A DNA stretch of 64,000 nucleotides from Cesiribacter sp964504565 (GTDB taxonomy: Bacteria > Bacteroidota > Bacteroidia > Cytophagales > Cyclobacteriaceae): contig CAZDEY010000001.1 in assembly GCA_964504565.1 (NCBI GenBank), positions 476,075 through 540,074 on the forward strand, given 5' to 3'. Shown piece by piece: positions 42,378 through 51,652 of this stretch. Each line of letters starts with the position of its first letter. The first letter of the stretch is position 1. The position numbers were made by a program, and so were the translations under genes. The notes under the pieces are model-generated. The model saw nothing but the letters and a program-made list of their open reading frames with translations. It had not been told where the DNA came from and made no database searches.

Positions 42378-45300
42378 ATGAGTCTTTCTTCCCTAAGCGT
42401 AAACCGGCCGGTGTTGGCTATAGTGCTAAACCTGGTGATTCTGATATTCGGCATCATCGGTTTTCAGTTCTTAGGGGTGCGCGAGTACCCCAGCGTGGAC
42501 CCGCCCATTATTACTGTTAGCACTAGCTACAGCGGGGCCAACGCCGATATTATTGAGAGCCAAATTACCGAACCGCTGGAAGAAAGCATCAACGGCATTG
42601 CCGGTATAAAAAGCTTAACCTCGGTAAGCCGCGACGGGCGCAGCACCATTACCGTAGAGTTTGAGCTGGGCGTAGAAATGGAGGCCGCCGCCAACGACGT
42701 GCGCGATAAGGTGAGCCGCGCCCAAAGCCAACTGCCGCCCGATACCGACCCGCCCATCGTTAGCAAAGCCGATGCCGACAGCAGCCCCATAGTTTTCCTG
42801 AACGTAAAGAGCGATAGCCGCTCCCTGTTGGACCTGAGCGCCCTGGCCGAAAACCTCTTCAAGGAACGCTTCCAGACCATACCCGGCGTAAGCGAGGTGC
42901 GTATTTGGGGCGAAAAGCGCTACAGCATGCGCCTCTGGATGGACCCCGCCCGCCTGGCCGCCTACCAGCTTAGCCCCATCGATGTGCTGAACGCCGTAGG
43001 TCGCGACAACGTAGAACTGCCCTCGGGTAGGGTAGAGGGTAGCACCACCGAACTTACCGTACGTACCCTGGGCCGCCTCAATACCGAGGAAGACTTCAAT
43101 AATCTGATTATTAAGGAAGACGAAGACGTAATTGTGCGCTTCGATGATGTTGGCCGGGCCGAAATCTTCCCCGAAAACGAGCGTACCGTACTAAAGCGCG
43201 ACGGTATTCCTATGGTGGGCGTGGTTCTGGTGCCGCAGCCGGGCTCCAACAGTATAGAAATTGCCGAAGAATTTTATAAACGCCTGGAGGTACTGAAGAA
43301 AGACGTGCCGGCCGATATTGAGCTGGGCATTGGCTTCGATACTACCGAATATATACTGGAGTCCATTGACGAGGTGCAGCAAACTATTTTTCTGGCCTTT
43401 GGGCTGGTGGTGCTCATCATCTTCTTATTTCTGCGAAGCTGGCGCACCACGCTTATTCCGGCGCTAACCATACCCATATCGCTGGTGGGTACATTCTTTA
43501 TTATGTACCTGATGGACTTTTCCATTAACGTACTAACGCTACTGGGCATAGTGCTGGCTATTGGCTTGGTGGTAGATGATACCATTGTGGTGCTGGAAAA
43601 TATTTACGCCAAGATTGAAGAAGGCATGAAACCCCGCGAGGCGGCCCTGAAGGGCGCTAACGAAATCTTCTTCGCGGTAATTTCTACCACTGTGGCGCTG
43701 GTAGCGGTGTTTTTGCCGGTGGTGTTTTTGCAGGGGCTTACTGGCCGGCTGTTTCGCGAGTTTGGTATAGTGGTAGCCGGGGCGGTGGTTATATCGTCCT
43801 TTGTGGCCCTTACGCTTACGCCCATGCTGTGCGGTAAAATTCTTCGCCGAAAAGAAAAGCACGGAGCCTTTTATACCAAGATGGAACGCTTCTTTACCTG
43901 GCTAAACAAGGGTTACAACCGTTCCTTGCATAGTTTTGTAGCTAAACGCTGGCTGGCGTTTCCGGTAATTATTGCCTCCCTTGGTTTAATCTGGCTGTTT
44001 TTTAGTACGCTACCTACCGAGCTTTCGCCTATGGAAGACCGTAACGGCTTCCGTATATACGCCTCCGGGCCCGAGGGTGCCACCTTCGAGTATATGGACC
44101 ACTATATGGACCGACTGATTGCGCTGGCGGAAGAAGAGGTGCCCGAAATGGACGCCATTATTACCGTTACTTCGCCGGGCTTCGGCGCTTCTTCCTCGGT
44201 AAACTCGGGTTTTATGCGCGCTATACTGGTAGATGCCGGCGAACGCGAACGCAGCCAACAGGAAATTGTGGACGCTATAACCCCGGCGGTAGCCCAGGAA
44301 ACCGCCGCCCGCTCCTTCGTTAGTCAGGAGCAAACCATTGGCGATCGCCGGGGCGGCTTGCCGGTGCAGTACGTAATTCAGGCCCCTACGCTAGAAAAAT
44401 TAAAGGAAGCCCTGCCGGGTTTTATGGAGGCCGCCCGCCAGCACCCCGCCTTCAACTTTGTAGACCTAAACCTAAAGTTTAATAAGCCCGAACTGAAGAT
44501 TGAGATTGACCGCGCCAAAGCCCGAACGCTGGGAGTAAGTGTGCGCGATATTGCCCAAACTCTACAATTAGGCCTCAGCGGTACGCGCTTTGGCTACTTT
44601 ATAAAAGATGGCAAGCAGTACCAAATTATTGGTCAGGTTGAAGCCGAAGACCGCAACGCCCCGGCCGATTTGCGCAGCCTGTACGTGCGCAATGCCCGCG
44701 GCGAACTTATTCAGCTAGATAATCTGGTGACGGTAAGCGAGCAGAGTACGCCGCCCCAATTGTTCCGTTACAACCGCTACGTATCGGCTACGGTATCGGC
44801 CAGCCTTAACCCCGGCTTTACGCTAGGCGAGGGCATTGCCGCTATGGACGAAATTAAGGCCGAGCAACTGGACGACAGCTTCAGCACCACCCTTTCCGGG
44901 GCCTCGGCCGAGTTTCAGGAGAGCTCCAATAGCCTCTTATTTGCCTTTCTGTTCGCCCTGGTACTTATTTATCTGGTGCTTAGTGCCCAATTCGAAAGCT
45001 TCCGCGATCCGCTGGTAATTATGTTTACCGTGCCGCTGGCCCTGGCCGGTGCCCTGCTCACGCTCTGGTATTTTAATGAAACCCTCAATATCTTCAGCCA
45101 GATTGGTATAATCATGCTTATTGGCTTGGTAACCAAAAACGGTATCTTGATTGTAGAGTTTGCCAGCCAGCGCAAGGCCCAGGGTATGGATTTGAAGGAA
45201 GCAATTATTGGGGCGGCCGAGTCGCGCTTCCGCCCAATTTTAATGACCTCACTTTCTACCATTTTAGGCATTTTGCCCATTGCCTTGGCCTTAGGGGCCG

Positions 45301-45434
45301 GCTCAGAAAGCCGCGTAAGTATGGGAATCGCGGTAGTAGGCGGCCTGGTGTTCGCCACCGTGCTAACGCTCTACATCATACCCGCCCTGTACACCTATCT
45401 AGCCAGCAAAGAAGCCCGCATGGCCCGGGTTTAG
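42378..45434 (+). CDS. RND multidrug efflux permease (HAE1/AcrB-type)
   Basis: 1018 aa, close to the family length. Twelve membrane helices with two large periplasmic loops. The proton-relay residues are visible: the Asp pair in GIVLAIGLVVDDTIVVLENI (TM4) and Lys in LIGLVTKNGILIVEFASQ (TM10). PLALAGALLTLWYFNETLNIFSQIG and the duplicated VSASLNPG-type porter motifs confirm the HAE1 branch, which exports hydrophobic drugs rather than metals. The inner-membrane pump of the tripartite system with the adaptor (40911) and TolC (45696). Confidence 0.95.
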   Translation: MSLSSLSVNRPVLAIVLNLVILIFGIIGFQFLGVREYPSVDPPIITVSTSYSGANADIIESQITEPLEESINGIAGIKSLTSVSRDGRSTITVEFELGVEMEAAANDVRDKVSRAQSQLPPDTDPPIVSKADADSSPIVFLNVKSDSRSLLDLSALAENLFKERFQTIPGVSEVRIWGEKRYSMRLWMDPARLAAYQLSPIDVLNAVGRDNVELPSGRVEGSTTELTVRTLGRLNTEEDFNNLIIKEDEDVIVRFDDVGRAEIFPENERTVLKRDGIPMVGVVLVPQPGSNSIEIAEEFYKRLEVLKKDVPADIELGIGFDTTEYILESIDEVQQTIFLAFGLVVLIIFLFLRSWRTTLIPALTIPISLVGTFFIMYLMDFSINVLTLLGIVLAIGLVVDDTIVVLENIYAKIEEGMKPREAALKGANEIFFAVISTTVALVAVFLPVVFLQGLTGRLFREFGIVVAGAVVISSFVALTLTPMLCGKILRRKEKHGAFYTKMERFFTWLNKGYNRSLHSFVAKRWLAFPVIIASLGLIWLFFSTLPTELSPMEDRNGFRIYASGPEGATFEYMDHYMDRLIALAEEEVPEMDAIITVTSPGFGASSSVNSGFMRAILVDAGERERSQQEIVDAITPAVAQETAARSFVSQEQTIGDRRGGLPVQYVIQAPTLEKLKEALPGFMEAARQHPAFNFVDLNLKFNKPELKIEIDRAKARTLGVSVRDIAQTLQLGLSGTRFGYFIKDGKQYQIIGQVEAEDRNAPADLRSLYVRNARGELIQLDNLVTVSEQSTPPQLFRYNRYVSATVSASLNPGFTLGEGIAAMDEIKAEQLDDSFSTTLSGASAEFQESSNSLLFAFLFALVLIYLVLSAQFESFRDPLVIMFTVPLALAGALLTLWYFNETLNIFSQIGIIMLIGLVTKNGILIVEFASQRKAQGMDLKEAIIGAAESRFRPILMTSLSTILGILPIALALGAGSESRVSMGIAVVGGLVFATVLTLYIIPALYTYLASKEARMARV

Positions 45435-45560
45435 GTGGTGGGTTGGTGCGATAGTGGGTTAGTGTACCAATTTGATAATGTGTAGATGTGGGAATTTGGA
45501 GATTTGAAAATTGAAGAATGTAAATTATTAACTACCGCCTTTTAATATTAAGCCCCGACC

Positions 45561-45590
45561 TCCCCTCTTGAGAGGGGCCGGGGGTGTGTT
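45561..45590. repeat. Partial copy of the palindromic element
   Basis: CCCCTCT-TG-AGAGGGG (45562-45577) followed by CCGGGGGTGTGTTGG, matching the reverse complement of the right end of the 42076-42222 element. Upstream, 45437-45520 has low-complexity GGTGGG/TTGGTG words. Confidence 0.55.
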
Positions 45591-45695
45591 GGATAGGTAA
45601 ATGATAAGACTTGACCTTAGTTGAAAGCAAGGAAGCCTATGCTTCAGTAAATTAGGTATCAGTACTACCTTAAGCGTACTAGTTTTAATTCTTAT

Positions 45696-47009
45696 ATGAA
45701 TATAAAGTATACTGTTTCACTTTTTATAGGCCTGTTTGTGGGGCTGGCTGGTATAGCCCAAGCCCAAACCAGCGCTACCTACCTTAGCCCGGAAGAAGCC
45801 GTGCAACTGGCGTTAGAGAATAATTTGGGTACTACCATCGCCGATCAGAACGTACAGATTGCCCAGCAAACCTACCAACGCAGCTTCTTCAATTTTATAC
45901 CCGAACTTAGCGCCGCTGCCGGCAAAAACTGGACGGTAGATAATACCGAATTTACGTTACAAGATGGAACGGTGCGCGAGGCAGTTGATGCCAGGGGTAA
46001 CCGCTTAACCTACGGTTTTAATGCCAATTGGCTACTATTCGACGGGCTGGGCCGCTTCTACGCGTACGATAGGCTACGCTACACCTACCAGGCCAGCCGC
46101 CAGTATCAGCAGCAGGTGCAGGCCGACCTTACCGCCGACGTACTGCAGGCCTACTACAGCCATACGCTGCAACAACAACGCCTGCAACTATGGGAAAGTA
46201 CGCTGGAACTCTCGCAGCGCCGGCTACAACTAGCCAAAGACCGCTACGAATTGGGTAAAGCTTCTAAGCAGGAATACCTTTCGGCCTTGGTGGACTACAA
46301 TGCCGATAAGGCGGCTCAGCTTAATCAGGAAGAAAGCCTGCTAAACGCTCGCTACCTGCTAAACCGCTTGCTGGGTCGCAGCCCTCAACATTCGTTTAAA
46401 ACCGCCGATACCCTTACGGTGGACAACCAACCGTACGTAAATAGCCAATTTGGCCAACTTAGTGCTAACCCTTTGCTACGCGCCCGTCAATTGGAATTGG
46501 CCGCCGCCGAACTGCTGGAAAAAGAGCAAAATTCGCTTTACTGGCCTACACTAAGCCTAAACGCCGGGCTAAACTGGTTTAACCAGGCCTCGCCGGTTGG
46601 GTTTGCAGTAACCAGCAATGGTAACTCCTTATCGTACGGTATATCGGCTAACTGGAACCTGTTCGGGGGGTTTTTTACCCGTAGAAACGTGCAGCTAGCC
46701 CGATTGCAGGCGCAGGTGTTCAATCTTTCTACCCAAAATATAGAGCAGGATTTGGCCCAGCGGGAGGCTGATGCACTGGCAGCCTACCGCCTGGGCGAGA
46801 AGCAAATACGACTGGCGCAGGAGAGCGTAGACCTGGCCCGCCAAAACACCGCCCTTACGCTAGATAGGTACCAACTCGGTGTAATTACCGCCTTAGAATT
46901 GCGCGTAGCCCAGCAAGCCGAACAGCAAGCCCGCCTCAGCCTGCTCCAGGCCATCTTCGACCTAAAAACTGCTGAAATAGAACTAAGGCGAGTTAGGGGC
47001 GAAATTTAA
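45696..47009 (+). CDS. TolC-family outer-membrane efflux protein
   Basis: 437 aa. Signal peptide ending AQAQT; then two OEP repeats built of long helices (YLSPEEAVQLALENNLGTTIADQNVQIAQQTYQRS in the first, and LARQNTALTLDRYQLGVITALELRVAQQAE in the second) with short beta strands (YGFNANWLLFDG; SYGISANWNLFGG). It forms the trimeric outer-membrane channel of the RND pump encoded directly upstream. Separated from the permease by 261 bases that include a repeat, so it may have its own promoter. Confidence 0.92.
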   Translation: MNIKYTVSLFIGLFVGLAGIAQAQTSATYLSPEEAVQLALENNLGTTIADQNVQIAQQTYQRSFFNFIPELSAAAGKNWTVDNTEFTLQDGTVREAVDARGNRLTYGFNANWLLFDGLGRFYAYDRLRYTYQASRQYQQQVQADLTADVLQAYYSHTLQQQRLQLWESTLELSQRRLQLAKDRYELGKASKQEYLSALVDYNADKAAQLNQEESLLNARYLLNRLLGRSPQHSFKTADTLTVDNQPYVNSQFGQLSANPLLRARQLELAAAELLEKEQNSLYWPTLSLNAGLNWFNQASPVGFAVTSNGNSLSYGISANWNLFGGFFTRRNVQLARLQAQVFNLSTQNIEQDLAQREADALAAYRLGEKQIRLAQESVDLARQNTALTLDRYQLGVITALELRVAQQAEQQARLSLLQAIFDLKTAEIELRRVRGEI

Positions 47010-47264
47010 AGGCTGCTAATAGCTTTATTAGTATTATCCTTACGCAACTCTTGCCTTATAAAATTACTTGCCTCAGCCAATGATCGTATTACAGAGAGCT
47101 ACGGATACAACTATATAGCAGCAATTTGCTGGAGTAGTAGAGCTGGATAAAAAGTTAGAAGATAGTAGCTGAGAGCCAGAACATGCGCTGTACCTTAACC
47201 GTTACAGGGTTAACTAAAAAACTTTAGTTTTACGTTGCCTTAGGTGCTATCTTAATTCGTATAC

Positions 47265-47272
47265 TACTTTTG
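47265..47272 (+). promoter_or_regulatory. -7 box of the NADH dehydrogenase gene
   Basis: TACTTTTG is an exact TAnnTTTG box; it covers the possible TTG start at 47270, so the ATG at 47294 is the likely start. No clear -33 box at standard spacing. Confidence 0.5.
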
Positions 47273-47293
47273 GCATCTGATCTTCCCCCTATT

Positions 47294-48643
47294 ATGAACA
47301 CTCTGCAAACTACTGACCCCGAAAAATTAGATATAGATATCCAGATTCCGCGTACCGATAAGCCCCGTCTGGTGATTATTGGGGGCGGTTTTGCCGGGGT
47401 TAATATCCTGAAGTATATAGATTATAAGCGGTACCAGATTGTAATGCTGGACCGGCACAACTACCATACCTTCCAGCCTTTACTGTATCAGGTGGCTACG
47501 GCCGGTTTAGAGCCGGGTAGTATTGCCGGGCCCTTACGCCATATACTGGAAGAACGCGATGAGGTTTACTTTAGAATGGCGTTGGTTTCCAGAATAAACC
47601 CTGAGCAGCGTACGGTTTCTACCCCTATTGGCGAGCTTAAGTACGACTACCTGATTATAGCCAATGGTTCGCGCACTAACTATTTTGGTAAAGATGAGCA
47701 CTTTGTTGACAGTTTGCCGCTAAAGCAAATTCCGCAAGCCCTGAACCTGCGCTCGCATATTCTGCAGAACTTTGAAAAGGCCGTGAACACGCTGGATAAT
47801 TACGAGCTGAAAAGTTTGCTGAACGTTGTGATTGTGGGTGGTGGCCCTACCGGCGTAGAACTGGCCGGCGCTTTGGCCGAACTGCGTAATCACGTACTGC
47901 CTAAAGATTACCCGGAGATTAACTTCCGGCAAATGCAGATTTACTTAGTAGAGGGTACCGGCCGTCTGCTGAACGGTATGAGCGATAAAAGCGGCCGCCT
48001 AGCCTTTAAGTACCTAAAAGATTTTGAAGTTAATGTGCTGCTAAACACCATGGTGAACTCCTACGAGGGCCGTAACGTGGAGTTAAGCAATGGCGAAAAA
48101 ATTGCCAGTCAGACCCTTATTTGGGCGGCCGGCGTAACCGGTAACGTAATTCCCGGCTTGCCCCAAGAGGTAATTGACCGCGACCGTATTCTGGTTGATG
48201 AGTACAACCGGGTGCAGGGGCAGGAGCATATTTTTGCTTTAGGCGATATTGCCAAAATGACTACCGACGATTACCCGAAAGGCCACCCTATGGTAGCGCC
48301 GGTAGCTATACAGCAGGGCGAGCTGCTGGCCAAAAACCTAAACCGGATGGCCAAGAACCAGCCACTTAAGCCGTTCAAATACTTTAATAAGGGCACTATG
48401 GCTACTATTGGCCGCAACCGGGCGGTGGTTGATATGCCCAACGGCTGGAGCTTCGGCGGCTTTATGGCCTGGCTCACCTGGATGTTCGTTCACCTCTTGT
48501 ATTTAGTAGGTTTCCGCAACAAATGGACGGTCTTCAACAACTGGATCTGGAACTACTTCACCTACGACCGAGGCATCCGCCTAATCATCCGCCCCTTTAA
48601 CCAGGAAGAAAAGAAAAAGCAGCAGAAGATGGAAGTTCATTAG
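47294..48643 (+). CDS. Type II NADH:quinone oxidoreductase (NDH-2)
   Basis: 449 aa from ATG 47294. FAD motif VIIGGGFAGVNILKYID, the quinone-site segment HNYHTFQPLLYQVATAGLEP, the NADH motif VVIVGGGPTGVELAGAL and the second FAD block DEYNRVQGQEHIFALGDIA are all present. The C-terminal region (WLTWMFVHLLYLVGFRNKW) gives membrane attachment. It oxidises NADH and reduces menaquinone without pumping protons. The ORF can be extended 8 residues to TTG 47270, but that overlaps the promoter box. Confidence 0.92.
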   Translation: MNTLQTTDPEKLDIDIQIPRTDKPRLVIIGGGFAGVNILKYIDYKRYQIVMLDRHNYHTFQPLLYQVATAGLEPGSIAGPLRHILEERDEVYFRMALVSRINPEQRTVSTPIGELKYDYLIIANGSRTNYFGKDEHFVDSLPLKQIPQALNLRSHILQNFEKAVNTLDNYELKSLLNVVIVGGGPTGVELAGALAELRNHVLPKDYPEINFRQMQIYLVEGTGRLLNGMSDKSGRLAFKYLKDFEVNVLLNTMVNSYEGRNVELSNGEKIASQTLIWAAGVTGNVIPGLPQEVIDRDRILVDEYNRVQGQEHIFALGDIAKMTTDDYPKGHPMVAPVAIQQGELLAKNLNRMAKNQPLKPFKYFNKGTMATIGRNRAVVDMPNGWSFGGFMAWLTWMFVHLLYLVGFRNKWTVFNNWIWNYFTYDRGIRLIIRPFNQEEKKKQQKMEVH

Positions 48644-48661
48644 CAGCCGAAGGCTGCAATT

Positions 48662-48691
48662 ATGAATTACGAATTAAAAATTACGAATTAC
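48662..48691. repeat. AATTACGAATT island
   Basis: Two AATTACGAATTA units (ATGAATTACGAATTA and AAATTACGAATTAC) between convergent genes. Confidence 0.55.
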
Positions 48692-48721
48692 ATAGAAATA
48701 CTAACTGAAATGCATATCAAT

Positions 48722-49405
48722 TTAGTTACTATGTCTATATGAGCTGTCTATCATAATTTTTCGCGGTTCTGATGAGTACCAGTAATCCGATGAAGTGTAT
48801 TGAGTTGCCTTATTATCAAAACTCAAACGCATAACTACAGTATCAGCTACGTCTACTGTTGATAGTCTGTATTCCCTATTCGAAAAGTTGTATAGTGAAT
48901 AGAAAAATAAGGAATCGTGCTCAGTTCGAGGAATGACTATTTGACCATAATTATTAGATACATATTGTCCAGCATTTTTATCTGTGATGCCGTTTTTCAT
49001 TCTCTTATCATAAGCTACGATGGTAAATCCGTCAAAAGGGTTCCCTTCTTTATCAAGAACTCTGAAAGTGATGTTCTCAGAATTGATTACTCTACTATCA
49101 AATTGTAAATCACAAACAGGCTTTAAATCATCTTGTTCTAAGGCTATCAGCTTTACCGAATCTCCACTTAGTTGCCAAATGCCGACGGATATATTAGAGC
49201 GGCCTTCACTTCCCCATTCTTGTAAGTATGTAGAATCACTATAAAGAATAGTAGTTGAACTCCAAAGCTGGTTTCCTTCAATTTTTGCTATAGAAGTAAT
49301 TCCATTTTTGCATTCAAAAGAGGGATTAAAAATCTCAGATAAATCTTGCTGGGAATGTTCTTGGCAGGAAAATAATACAAAGGATAAGAAAAGTTTAATC
49401 CTCAT
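48722..49405 (-). CDS. Hypothetical lipoprotein with carboxypeptidase-regulatory-like domain
   Basis: 227 aa. Lipobox FVLFSCQEHS (Cys about residue 14). Residues about 25-95 form a beta-sandwich of unknown type (WQLSGDSVKLIALEQDD), then RVLDKEGNPFDGFTIVAYD ... GITDKNAGQYVSNNYGQIVIPR resembles a CarboxypepD_reg-like (transthyretin-like) domain. Codon use is more AT-rich than in neighbouring housekeeping genes. AATTACGAATT islands flank the gene on both sides (48662 and 49441). Function unknown. Confidence 0.6.
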   Translation of the reverse strand: MRIKLFLSFVLFSCQEHSQQDLSEIFNPSFECKNGITSIAKIEGNQLWSSTTILYSDSTYLQEWGSEGRSNISVGIWQLSGDSVKLIALEQDDLKPVCDLQFDSRVINSENITFRVLDKEGNPFDGFTIVAYDKRMKNGITDKNAGQYVSNNYGQIVIPRTEHDSLFFYSLYNFSNREYRLSTVDVADTVVMRLSFDNKATQYTSSDYWYSSEPRKIMIDSSYRHSN

Positions 49406-49440
49406 ACTTTAGGTTAAATTAGAGTTTAAGGCTTCTAATC

Positions 49441-49474
49441 AATTCGTAATTTCTAATTCGTAATTCGTAATTAC
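49441..49474. repeat. AATTACGAATT island (inverse orientation)
   Basis: AATTCGTAATTTCTAATTCG followed by TAATTCGTAATTAC, just downstream of the radical SAM stop. Confidence 0.55.
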
Positions 49475-49475
49475 T

Positions 49476-50495
49476 TCAGCTCCAAACCTTCGTGCCTTCT
49501 GTGCAATTTTTGCAGATTTCTATTTGGTCGCGGCCTTTTAGTATGGTTTGGCGGAAGCGGTTATAGGGCTGGCTAAACCATACCTCCTCGAAACTTTGCT
49601 GCTGTAAATTGCCTAAGCGGTGGGTAGCATCCTTATCGAAGCAGCAGGGCACTACCTTGCCATCCCAGGTAACAACGGCGCTGTGCCACATACGCCAGCA
49701 GTGGTTTAGCAGTTGGTTCTTTATACTCCATTTTCCGCCGGCCTCCTGGCGGTAGCGGCTGTATTTATCTTGGGTAGGAATTAACGGCGAGCCGTTCTCA
49801 TAGTCGTAAATTTGGGCGGTTTTAAACCATACGGCATCTACGCCCAATTCTTTGGCTAGGCGCCGGGCATCGGGTATTTGGTGTTCATTAGGCTTCACTA
49901 CCAAAAACTGAAATACTACCGCCGGGCCTACACTATTCAGCTTTTTGCGCCACTTCATAATATTCTTGACGCCGGCCAGCACCTTTTCCAGCTGGCCTCC
50001 AATTCGGTACTGCTGGTAAACCTCCTGCGTGGTGCCATCTAGCGAAATAATTAGGCGCGATAGGCCGCTCTCTACGGTTTCTTTAGCTTTTTGGTCGGTA
50101 AGGTAGTGGGCATTGGTGCTGGTAGCCGTATAAATTCCCCGTTCGCCGGCGTAGTTTACTAAGTTCAGGAAGTTAGGGTGCAAATAGGGTTCGCCCTGAA
50201 AGTACAGGAGCATATACAGCAAACTTGAGTGCAGCTCATCTACTACGTTCTGGTAAAGCCTATCCTGAAGCATGCCGGTAGGGCGGGTAAACGAGCGCAG
50301 GCCGCTGGGGCACTCTGGGCAGCGTAGGTTGCAACTAGTGGTAGGCTCAAACGAAAGGCTAAGCGGCAGCCCCTGCATAACCGCCCGGCCGTTTTGCCTA
50401 CTGCGGTAGTAGCTGCTATATACCTTAGCGGCATTTTTCAGTTTTTTAACCGAAAGAGCCTTAGCAAACTGGTACCCATCGCGCAGCATATACAT
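49476..50495 (-). CDS. Radical SAM/SPASM domain protein
   Basis: 339 aa. Radical SAM motif CNLRCPECPSG (C-x3-C-x2-C) near residue 54, with GEPYLHPNF for the SAM contact, and a SPASM domain with VVPCCFDKDATHRLGN and the last cysteines IEICKNCTEG, which bind one or more extra 4Fe-4S clusters. SPASM proteins act on ribosomally made peptides or in cofactor assembly; there is no obvious precursor peptide next to it. Substrate unknown. The heptamer array at 50582-50636 lies upstream. Confidence 0.85.
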   Translation of the reverse strand: MYMLRDGYQFAKALSVKKLKNAAKVYSSYYRSRQNGRAVMQGLPLSLSFEPTTSCNLRCPECPSGLRSFTRPTGMLQDRLYQNVVDELHSSLLYMLLYFQGEPYLHPNFLNLVNYAGERGIYTATSTNAHYLTDQKAKETVESGLSRLIISLDGTTQEVYQQYRIGGQLEKVLAGVKNIMKWRKKLNSVGPAVVFQFLVVKPNEHQIPDARRLAKELGVDAVWFKTAQIYDYENGSPLIPTQDKYSRYRQEAGGKWSIKNQLLNHCWRMWHSAVVTWDGKVVPCCFDKDATHRLGNLQQQSFEEVWFSQPYNRFRQTILKGRDQIEICKNCTEGTKVWS

Positions 50496-50581
50496 AATCT
50501 ATAAAGTACGCTCAAAACTTCCTGAATACCGAATAGCCGCCGGCTTTTCCTACCATTTGGGAAGATTTTGCGTTTTTCTTG

Positions 50582-50636
50582 TTAGATGTTAGATGTTAGA
50601 TGTTAGATGTTAGATGTTAGATGTTAGATGTTAGAC
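50582..50636. repeat. GTTAGAT heptamer array
   Basis: Seven perfect tandem copies of GTTAGAT and an eighth ending in C (starting 50581). It is followed by ATGAGACATGATAC, CCATATACTATATACC and CAATTAGCACATC-type words, the same set of words seen in other islands. Confidence 0.75.
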
Positions 50637-50731
50637 ATGAGACATGATACTTAGGGCTATCCATATACTATATACCATATACCTCGTACCAATTAGCACA
50701 TCAACACATTAGCAAATTACCCCATTAGCAT

Positions 50732-51376
50732 ATGATCTTTATTCGGCTTCTTCGTTTTTTGTTCCGCTGGTTGCCTTGGGCGTTAGCCTTTGTGGGTATA
50801 TATTTTCTGTGGCAGAAACGGATTGACTGGTTTAAGGGGGAAACTATAGCCGCCGATACGGTTACGCACTTTACCATATTGCAGGATATTGAAAGCCTGG
50901 GTAAGCTGGAGTTGGTGCGCTACCGATTTAAAGATGTAACCGAATTGCGCGAGGATAATGGTAAGTATTTAGGCTTTTTTGATATACCCGATAGCAAAGT
51001 TGCCCTGATAACCAGCGGCGAGGCGGTAGGCTGTATTGATTTGCGCAACATTGAAGCCCGCGATATAATTATAAGCGGCGATACCGTACTGGTGCAATTG
51101 CCCCCACCCGAACTGTGCTACTATAAATTAGACTTGGCCAACTCTAAAATTTATTCGGTGGATAAGCAGGTATATTTTAAATCGGAAAGCCAGTTGCTGG
51201 AAAAGGCCTACCGTAAGGCCGAAATCCAGATGAAGAACCAAGCCCTGAAGTCGGGCATACTGGAGCAAACTACAGATAATGCAGAAAGTGTACTGCGCCC
51301 CCTGCTGGAGAAGACCTCCGGCAAGCGGGTGCTGTTCACCAACCGTACAAAAATTCAAAATTCCCGCAATAATTAG
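50732..51376 (+). CDS. DUF4230 domain-containing membrane protein
   Basis: 214 aa. A single N-terminal membrane helix (residues about 7-27) precedes a DUF4230 domain: ILQDIESLGKLELVRYRFKDV, then KVALITSGEAVGCIDLRNIEA and DTVLVQLPPPELCYYKLDLAN. The fold is seen in membrane-bound bacterial proteins of unknown function. The domain should face the periplasm. Monocistronic, preceded by the heptamer island. Confidence 0.85.
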   Translation: MIFIRLLRFLFRWLPWALAFVGIYFLWQKRIDWFKGETIAADTVTHFTILQDIESLGKLELVRYRFKDVTELREDNGKYLGFFDIPDSKVALITSGEAVGCIDLRNIEARDIIISGDTVLVQLPPPELCYYKLDLANSKIYSVDKQVYFKSESQLLEKAYRKAEIQMKNQALKSGILEQTTDNAESVLRPLLEKTSGKRVLFTNRTKIQNSRNN

Positions 51377-51652
51377 CCTCCAAATATCGTTCAGCAATGC
51401 AGCTAAAGTGTGGAGAATATACCCAAATCTAACCCTAGGGGCATATATCCGTATAAGCAAGAGAAAATTTTTTCAGTAGGAAAAAAGCCTGTTCCCGGTA
51501 TAAAGAATTAAGATTTGAGGGAGAGTAGTAGGGTCAGGCCCAATGGTAATATTTTTTTTATTCAAATTATTCTTGAATATTGCCAATATATTCCGCTGTA
51601 CATGTGCCACCTCTGTTTACCTTTTTTGGTAGCAGGGCATAAACACATTCAT

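Noticed and set aside
50581..50640. Possible CRISPR array
   Set aside because: The units are 7-base head-to-tail repeats without spacers, and no cas genes are present.
51515..51652. 46-residue N-terminal extension of the MltF-like protein
   Set aside because: It lacks signal-peptide character and would place a lipoprotein signal in the interior; ATG 51653 gives a normal lipoprotein start.
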